From assembly GCF_006483445.1 (NCBI RefSeq), contig NZ_PPPT01000057.1, positions 1 through 35,436 on the forward strand: DNA of 35,436 bases, written 5' to 3'. Source of the stretch: Bradyrhizobium guangdongense (GTDB taxonomy: Bacteria > Pseudomonadota > Alphaproteobacteria > Rhizobiales > Xanthobacteraceae). Made by a program: the position numbers and the translations under genes. Below are positions 30,520 through 35,436 of this stretch, piece by piece. Under the pieces are notes generated by a model. The model worked only from the letters and a program-made list of their open reading frames with translations. It searched no databases and had not been told where the DNA came from. Each line of letters opens with the position of its first letter. Position 1 is the stretch's first letter.

Positions 30520-32235
30520 ATGACGACATTTCAGGAAGCGCGCGCGTTTCTGCTAAAGCACCGCACGGATTACGAGACCGCGGTCAGCGGATTCCGCTGG
30601 CCCGATCCGGTTCCCTTCAACTGGGCGCTGGACTGGTTCGACGTGCTCGGGACAAGCGTCGAGAGCAAGGACCGGCCCGCGCTGTGGATCGTCGATGCCG
30701 CGCAGGACCGGCAGACAAAGCTCTCCTTTGCAGCGCTGTCGCGCCGCTCCAACCAGGTCGCCAACTTCCTGCGTGCGCAGGGCCTGAAGCGCGGCGATCA
30801 TCTGCTGCTGCTGCTCGGCAATGTCGTTCCGCTCTGGGAGACCATGCTGGCGGCGATGAAGCTCGGCGTGGTCGTGATTCCCGCCACCACGCTGCTGACG
30901 GCCGACGAACTGCGTGACCGGCTCGATCGCGGCAAGGCGAAGGCGGTCGTGGCCGCGCAAGACCAGGTCGCGAAATTCGCAAGCCTCGGCGTGCAGGGCG
31001 TGGCCCGCATCGTTGTGGGTGAGGCCGCCGACGGCTGGCTCGCCTATGACGAGTCCGCAAATGCCCCGGAGAGTTTTACGCCCGACGGCCCCACCAACGC
31101 CGACGATCCGATGCTGCTCTATTTCACCTCGGGCACGACAGCCAAGCCAAAACTCGTGCGGCACAGCCAGCGCTCCTATCCCGTCGGTCATCTCTCCACC
31201 ATGTTCTGGATCGGGCTCAAGCCCGGCGACGTCCATCTCAACATTTCCTCGCCCGGCTGGGCCAAGCATGCCTGGAGCTGCTTCTTCGCACCGTGGAATG
31301 CGGGCGCCACCGTCTTCGTGGTCAACCAGCCGCGCTTCGATGCCAAGGGCTTGCTCGCCACCATCGGCCGCTGTGGCGTCACCACGCTGTGCGCGCCGCC
31401 GACGGTGTGGCGTCTCTTCATCCAGGAGAACCTCGCCGCGTTCAAGGTCGCGCTTCGCGAGGTCTGCGGCGCCGGCGAGCCGCTCAATCCCGAAGTGATC
31501 GACCAGGTCCGCGCCGCCTGGGGCCTCACCATTCGCGACGGCTACGGCCAGACCGAGACCACGGCGCTCGCCGGCAACTCGCCGGGCCAGAAGGTCAAGA
31601 TCGGCTCGATGGGCCGGCCGCTGCCGGGCTATCGGGTCCAGATCAGCGATGCCGACGGCAATCCCGCGAAGGAGGGCGAGGTCACGCTCATTCTCGGTGC
31701 TGATCGGCCCGCAGGCCTGATGCAGGGCTACCAGGGCGACGACGGCAAACTGGCGGGCACTGAGGGCGATCTCTATCGCAGCGGCGACGTCGTGTTCGAG
31801 GATGAGGAGGGCTATCTCACCTTCGTCGGCCGCTCCGACGACGTGTTCAAGTCGTCCGACTACCGCATCAGCCCGTTCGAGCTGGAGAGCGTGCTGCTCG
31901 AGCACGAACTCGTGGCGGAAGCAGCCGTCGTGCCGAGCCCGGATCCGATCCGCCTCGCGATCCCCAAGGCTTTTGTGCTGCTGACCTCAGGCGCGGAACG
32001 CTCGCCCGAGGCGGCGCTCTCGATCTTCAGGCACCTGCACACGCGCCTCGCGCCGTTCAAGCGTATCCGCCGCATCGAGATCGTCACCGAGTTGCCGAAG
32101 ACGATCTCCGGAAAAATCCGCCGCGTGCAGCTACGACGGCTCGAACGCGACGATGATCGCGAGGATCCCTTGCGCGGCCGTGAATTCCGGGAAGAGGATT
32201 TTCCGGAACTGGCGAAGAGCAGGGGTGAAACGTAA
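30520..32235 (+). CDS. AMP-binding acyl-CoA synthetase
   Basis: 571-residue adenylate-forming enzyme that activates a carboxylic acid with ATP and CoA. Motifs in order are the phosphate loop YFTSGTTAKPKLV (201-213), the Asp/aromatic region DGYGQTET, YRSGDVVFEDEEGYLTFVGRSDDVFK with the hinge segment, and the C-terminal catalytic lysine K532 in TISGKIRR. It resembles acetyl-/medium-chain and aryl-CoA synthetases (ACS/MACS group) more than long-chain FadD. An upstream in-frame codon at 30427 lies inside the repeat and is rejected in favour of the ATG at 30520. The following MaoC-type hydratase and SDR dehydrogenase suggest a beta-oxidation-like route for the activated acid. Confidence 0.92.
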   Translation: MTTFQEARAFLLKHRTDYETAVSGFRWPDPVPFNWALDWFDVLGTSVESKDRPALWIVDAAQDRQTKLSFAALSRRSNQVANFLRAQGLKRGDHLLLLLGNVVPLWETMLAAMKLGVVVIPATTLLTADELRDRLDRGKAKAVVAAQDQVAKFASLGVQGVARIVVGEAADGWLAYDESANAPESFTPDGPTNADDPMLLYFTSGTTAKPKLVRHSQRSYPVGHLSTMFWIGLKPGDVHLNISSPGWAKHAWSCFFAPWNAGATVFVVNQPRFDAKGLLATIGRCGVTTLCAPPTVWRLFIQENLAAFKVALREVCGAGEPLNPEVIDQVRAAWGLTIRDGYGQTETTALAGNSPGQKVKIGSMGRPLPGYRVQISDADGNPAKEGEVTLILGADRPAGLMQGYQGDDGKLAGTEGDLYRSGDVVFEDEEGYLTFVGRSDDVFKSSDYRISPFELESVLLEHELVAEAAVVPSPDPIRLAIPKAFVLLTSGAERSPEAALSIFRHLHTRLAPFKRIRRIEIVTELPKTISGKIRRVQLRRLERDDDREDPLRGREFREEDFPELAKSRGET

Positions 32236-32239
32236 AGCT

Positions 32240-32345
32240 GTCATTCCGGGGCGCGCGCAGCGCGAACCCGGTATCCATTTTGCCGCGGACTCTGTGGCCC
32301 GATGGATTCCGGGCTCGCGCCCAAGAGGGCGCGCCCCGGAATGAC
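32240..32345. repeat. Intergenic palindromic repeat, family A copy 3
   Basis: Starts GTCATTCCGGGGCGCG and ends CGCGCCCCGGAATGAC, with an inner GATTCCGGGCTCGCG-like arm. It closely matches copies at 2999-3100 and 33995-34124, especially the right half. It sits between the synthetase and MaoC genes, ending 18 bases before the latter. Confidence 0.9.
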
Positions 32346-32363
32346 GATGGTTGGAGTAACTAA

Positions 32364-32843
32364 ATGAACGAAGTCTGGAAAAAACCACCCATCACGCTCG
32401 AGGCCTATCAAGCCCTGGTCGGCAAGGAAGTCGGCGTGTCCGCGTGGCACCTGATCGATCAGCCTCGCATCGACACCTATGCCGACGTGATCGAGGACCA
32501 CCAGTTCATCCATGTCGACCCCGCGCGTGCGGCGAAGGAAACCGCGTTCGGCACCACGATCGCGCACGGTTTTCTGACGATGTCGCTGATGTCCATCATG
32601 TCCTACGAGGTCATGCCGGTCATCGCGGGCACGACCATGGGCGTCAATTACGGTTTCGACAAGCTCCGTTTCATCTCGCCGGTACGATCAGGCAAGCGCG
32701 TCCGCGGCCGTTTTGTGCTGGCGGAAGCAAAGCTCCGCAAGCCCACCGAATTGCAGTCCCGCACCAACGTCACCATCGAGATCGAGGGCGAGGACAAGCC
32801 GGCGCTGGTCGCCGAATGGCTCGGATTGATCTATTTCGCGTAG
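32364..32843 (+). CDS. MaoC-like (R)-specific enoyl-CoA hydratase, NodN type
   Basis: 159-residue hotdog-fold hydratase. The hydratase-2 catalytic motif is visible as EDHQFIHVDPARA, with D45 and H50 (D-x4-H), followed by FGTTIAHGFLTMSL. Later FDKLRFISPVRSGKRVRGRF is typical of the NodN/MaoC group. It adds water to enoyl-CoA to give (R)-3-hydroxyacyl-CoA. TTGGAG lies before the ATG. The next gene encodes an SDR like the (3R)-hydroxyacyl-CoA dehydrogenase part of peroxisomal multifunctional enzyme 2, so the two could act in sequence after the acyl-CoA synthetase. Two repeat elements flank the gene. Confidence 0.9.
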   Translation: MNEVWKKPPITLEAYQALVGKEVGVSAWHLIDQPRIDTYADVIEDHQFIHVDPARAAKETAFGTTIAHGFLTMSLMSIMSYEVMPVIAGTTMGVNYGFDKLRFISPVRSGKRVRGRFVLAEAKLRKPTELQSRTNVTIEIEGEDKPALVAEWLGLIYFA

Positions 32844-32917
32844 TTTCTGCAGCCTTGGCCGGGCTTGACCCGGCAATCCATCGCTGCTCAAAAGCCAGTC
32901 CAAATCGCGCGGATTTC

Positions 32918-33052
32918 ACCCTCTCCCCTTGTGGGAGAGGGTGGCTTCGCGGAACGCGAAGCCGGGTGAGGGGTATCTCTCCGCGGGTTCGCATGTTGAG
33001 AGAACCCCTCATCCGGCGCTGCGCGCCACCTTCTTCCACAAGGGGAGAAGGG
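32918..33052. repeat. Intergenic palindromic repeat, family E
   Basis: Outer arms CCCTCTCCCCTTGTGGGA and TCTTCCACAAGGGGAGAAGG pair with few mismatches. Inner GGGTGAGGGGT and ACCCCTCATCC arms also pair. A short GCCGGG-CTTGA-CCCGGC hairpin lies just upstream at about 32858-32874. Together they fill the 229-base gap before the SDR gene. Confidence 0.8.
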
Positions 33053-33072
33053 AAGAGAACTAGGAAGCACTC

Positions 33073-33990
33073 ATGGCAATCAGGTTTGACGGACGCGTTG
33101 CTATCGTCACCGGCGCCGGCAATGGTCTCGGACGCGCACATGCACTGGGGCTCGCCAGCCGCGGCGCAAAAGTCGTGGTCAATGATTTTGGCGGTGCGCG
33201 CGACGGCACCGGCGCGTCGCTGTCGCCGGCGGAAGCCGTCGTCGAGGAGATCCGCAAAGCCGGCGGCACCGCGATGGCCGATGGCGCCGACGTCTCGAAC
33301 TTCGAGCAGGTCACCGCGATGGTCGAGCGCGCCACGAAGGAGTGGGGCAGCGTCGACATCATGTGCGCCAATGCCGGCATCTTGCGCGACAAGTCCTTTG
33401 GCAAGATGGAGGTCGCCGATTTCCAGAAGGTCTTGGACGTGCACCTCGTCGGCAGCTTCTACTGCTGCAAGGCGGTGTGGGCCGGCATGCGCGACCGCAA
33501 CTACGGCCGCATCGTGCTGACGACCTCGTCGTCGGGCCTGTTCGGCAATTTCGGCCAGGCCAATTACGGCGCGGCGAAGTCGGGCATGGTCGGCCTGATG
33601 AACGTGCTCGCCGAAGAGGGCCGCAAGACCAACATCCGCGTCAACATCATCTCACCGACGGCCGCGACCCGCATGACCGAAGAGCTGCTGCCGCCGCAGG
33701 CGCTGCAATTGATGCGCCCGGAGGCGATCACGCCCGCGGTCGAATACCTCCTCAGCGAGGACGCGCCCACCCGCACCATCATGGGCGCAGGCGCCGGCTC
33801 TTTCGCGGTCATCAAGATCGTCGAGACCGAAGGCATCAACCTGCCGGAGTCCGAATGGACGCCGGATGCGGTCGCCGCGCATTTCGCGGAGATCAGCGAC
33901 ATGTCGAAGGCAAGGGCCTTGCAGGGCGCGTTCGAGCAGACGCAAAAATATGTCGGCCAGGCCGCCGCAAGGGCTGGGATCAAGCTCTGA
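33073..33990 (+). CDS. SDR-family (3R)-hydroxyacyl-CoA dehydrogenase-like protein
   Basis: 305-residue short-chain dehydrogenase. The cofactor motif is TGAGNGLG (13-20), NAG is at 100-102, and the catalytic residues are S152 or S153 with Y165 and K169 in YGAAKSG. The segment VVVNDFGGARDGTG (34-47) and the long C-terminus are characteristic of the dehydrogenase domain of peroxisomal multifunctional enzyme type 2, which favours NAD(H) and (3R)-hydroxyacyl-CoA. AGGAAG precedes the ATG. The hydratase encoded upstream matches the second domain of that eukaryotic enzyme. The pair thus looks like a split bifunctional protein, although substrate range is unknown. Confidence 0.92.
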   Translation: MAIRFDGRVAIVTGAGNGLGRAHALGLASRGAKVVVNDFGGARDGTGASLSPAEAVVEEIRKAGGTAMADGADVSNFEQVTAMVERATKEWGSVDIMCANAGILRDKSFGKMEVADFQKVLDVHLVGSFYCCKAVWAGMRDRNYGRIVLTTSSSGLFGNFGQANYGAAKSGMVGLMNVLAEEGRKTNIRVNIISPTAATRMTEELLPPQALQLMRPEAITPAVEYLLSEDAPTRTIMGAGAGSFAVIKIVETEGINLPESEWTPDAVAAHFAEISDMSKARALQGAFEQTQKYVGQAAARAGIKL

Positions 33991-33994
33991 AGCT

Positions 33995-34124
33995 GTCATT
34001 CCGGGGCGTCGCGACGGGACCGCGCGAGCGCGGCCCGGAACGGCGAGCCCGGAATCCATCATGCCGCGGAGTCTGACGCCCGATGGATTCCGGGCTCGCG
34101 CCAAGGGGCGCGCCCCGGAATGAC
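33995..34124. repeat. Intergenic palindromic repeat, family A copy 4
   Basis: Begins GTCATTCCGGGGCG and ends CGCGCCCCGGAATGAC. It shares the sequence around CCGATGGATTCCGGGCTCGCG with copy 3. The left side carries an extra GC-rich segment. It lies between the SDR gene and the flavoprotein gene. Confidence 0.9.
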
Positions 34125-34165
34125 GAGCGACTTTGTGGCGCACGAATCTGGCCTAAACTCCCGCC

Positions 34166-35398
34166 ATGACCGCACCCAAACCCCACATCGCCATCATCGG
34201 CGCCGGTCCCGCCGGCCTGATGGCGGCGGAGGTTCTTGCGCGGAACGGTGCCAGCGTCACCGTCTACGACGCCATGCCGTCCGCGGGCCGCAAATTCCTG
34301 ATGGCCGGCCGAGGCGGGCTCAATCTCACCCATAGCGAACCGCTACCGCAATTTCTCGCGCGCTACCGCGAGGCCGCGCCGAAGTTGAAGGAGGCGATCG
34401 ACGCGTTCTCTCCCGATGCCTTGCGCGCCTGGAGTGAGGCGCTGGGCGAGCCGACCTTTGTCGGCACCAGCGGCCGGGTATTTCCCAAGGCGTTCAAGGC
34501 CTCGCCCCTGCTGCGCGCCTGGCTGCGACGGCTCGATGCCGGCGGTGTCCGGTTTGTCTTCCGTCATCGCTGGACCGGCTGGGACAGCGAGGGGCGGCTG
34601 CTATTCCAGACGTCGGACGGCGAGCGCGCAGTCGAGGCGCGTGCCACCGTGCTGGCGCTTGGTGGTGCGAGCTGGCCGCGGCTCGGCTCTGACGGGGGCT
34701 GGGTCGAGATCCTCGCGGCAAAGGGTGTTGCCATCTCGAAGCTACGGCCGGCCAATTCGGGCTTCACGGTCGCATGGTCAAAAGTCTTTCGTGATCGCTT
34801 CGAGGGCCAGCCACTCAAGGGCGTGGCCCTGACGATCGGGGCGCACACCGTGCGTGGCGAAGCCATGATCACCCGCAGCGGCATTGAAGGCGGTGCGATC
34901 TACGCACTGTCGGCGGAGTTGCGCGAGGCGGTGCTGGGCCTGGGCCAAGCGACGCTGACGATCGCAATGCGGCCCGATCTCGACGTGACCGCGCTGACCA
35001 CGCGTCTGTCGGGGACGCGCGGCAAGCAATCGCTCGCAAATTTCCTGCGCAAGGCGGCGCAGATATCGCCGGTCGGCATAGGCCTGATGCAGGAGGCCGC
35101 GATCGCATCCGGCCGTCCGCTGGCATCGTTCTCGCCGGAAGACCTCGCGCAGCTCATCAACGCAATTCCGGTTCCTCTCACCGGCGTCGCCGCGATCGAA
35201 TGCGCGATCTCGACTGCGGGCGGGGTGACCTTCGACGAGCTCGATGCCGACTTTATGATCCGCCAACTGCCCGGCGTGTTTGTGGCCGGCGAGATGCTGG
35301 ACTGGGAAGCGCCGACCGGCGGCTACCTGCTGCAGGCCTCGTTCGCGACGGGTGTTGCGGCGGGCGGGGGTGTGTTGAAGTGGTTGAAGCGTTCATAG
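34166..35398 (+). CDS. HI0933-family NAD(P)/FAD-dependent flavoprotein
   Basis: 410-residue flavoprotein. The FAD Rossmann motif is IIGAGPAGLMAAEVL at the N-terminus, followed by the characteristic GRKFLMAGRGGLNLTHSE segment and LALGGASWPRLGSDGGW. The C-terminus has STAGGVTFDEL and the FAD-contacting GVFVAGEMLDWEAPTGGYLLQASFATG. This pattern matches the HI0933/BaiN-like group, and the subgroup named after PP_4765 in particular. Some relatives reduce enoate double bonds; most are uncharacterised. It begins 41 bases after repeat copy A4 and is the last gene in the window. No operon link to the SDR is proved. Confidence 0.88.
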   Translation: MTAPKPHIAIIGAGPAGLMAAEVLARNGASVTVYDAMPSAGRKFLMAGRGGLNLTHSEPLPQFLARYREAAPKLKEAIDAFSPDALRAWSEALGEPTFVGTSGRVFPKAFKASPLLRAWLRRLDAGGVRFVFRHRWTGWDSEGRLLFQTSDGERAVEARATVLALGGASWPRLGSDGGWVEILAAKGVAISKLRPANSGFTVAWSKVFRDRFEGQPLKGVALTIGAHTVRGEAMITRSGIEGGAIYALSAELREAVLGLGQATLTIAMRPDLDVTALTTRLSGTRGKQSLANFLRKAAQISPVGIGLMQEAAIASGRPLASFSPEDLAQLINAIPVPLTGVAAIECAISTAGGVTFDELDADFMIRQLPGVFVAGEMLDWEAPTGGYLLQASFATGVAAGGGVLKWLKRS

Positions 35399-35436
35399 AA
35401 CGCCGCCGCCCTTCGAGGCCTCCGCTACGCTCCGGC
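35399..35436. other. Window end; possible start of another repeat
   Basis: The last 38 bases (CTTCGAGGCCTCCGCTACG core) resemble the left end of further GC-rich intergenic repeats but are cut by the window edge. Nothing firm can be assigned. Confidence 0.25.

Noticed and set aside
2999..34124. Possible CRISPR array or tandem repeat from the recurring GTCATTCCGGGG motif
   Set aside because: Copies are widely separated, palindromic and without regular spacers, and no cas gene is present.

Overview
The window looks like chromosomal DNA of a high-GC alphaproteobacterium, most likely Bradyrhizobium or a close relative. The basis is the very GC-rich third codon positions, the protein families present (TRAP-TAXI transporter, many CoA-thioester enzymes, IclR/HxlR/TetR/LysR regulators) and dispersed palindromic intergenic repeats that I associate from memory with that genus. 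I see no rRNA, tRNA, IS element, phage gene or CRISPR array. About 30 genes fill nearly all of the sequence, and the main theme is metabolism of CoA thioesters and organic acids.

Positions 1-5610 (mostly + strand): the last codons of a probable KDPG/KHG aldolase, an SCP2-type thiolase, a small coiled-coil protein, a CaiB/BaiF CoA-transferase, then a thiolase-fold protein lacking the nucleophilic cysteine that is translationally coupled to a DUF35 zinc-ribbon/OB-fold protein. Next come an unannotated-size 33-residue membrane peptide on the minus strand and a carboxymuconolactone-decarboxylase-like protein. Positions 5618-10759 (minus) form an apparent operon: TAXI binding protein, fused TRAP permease, and a glutaminase fused to STAS and cyclic-nucleotide-binding domains, which suggests glutamate/glutamine acquisition.

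Positions 10929-13707: a minimal biotin carrier protein is divergent from an IclR regulator and a carboxyltransferase; a three-fold GCGGAA/TTCCGC repeat between them is a good IclR operator candidate. Positions 13753-17905: a GFA-type zinc protein and an exported SRPBCC protein are divergent from an HxlR regulator, which is followed by a stand-alone molybdopterin oxidoreductase. Positions 17921-22130 (minus): a biosynthetic-type thiolase, an MFS carrier and an FAD-linked 2-hydroxyacid dehydrogenase.

Positions 22477-24611: an enoyl-CoA hydratase and a PaaI-type thioesterase diverge from a perfect 22-bp palindrome and are followed by a TetR regulator; similar AT-rich dyads precede the TetR gene and the thiolase, suggesting a small local regulon. 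Positions 24743-29479 and on to 30398: a LysR regulator divergent from a valine-degradation operon (mmsA, acyl-CoA dehydrogenase, 3-hydroxyisobutyryl-CoA hydrolase, mmsB). Positions 30520-35398: acyl-CoA synthetase, MaoC-type hydratase, an SDR resembling the dehydrogenase half of peroxisomal multifunctional enzyme 2, and an HI0933-type flavoprotein. Every gap in this last block contains a palindromic repeat element.
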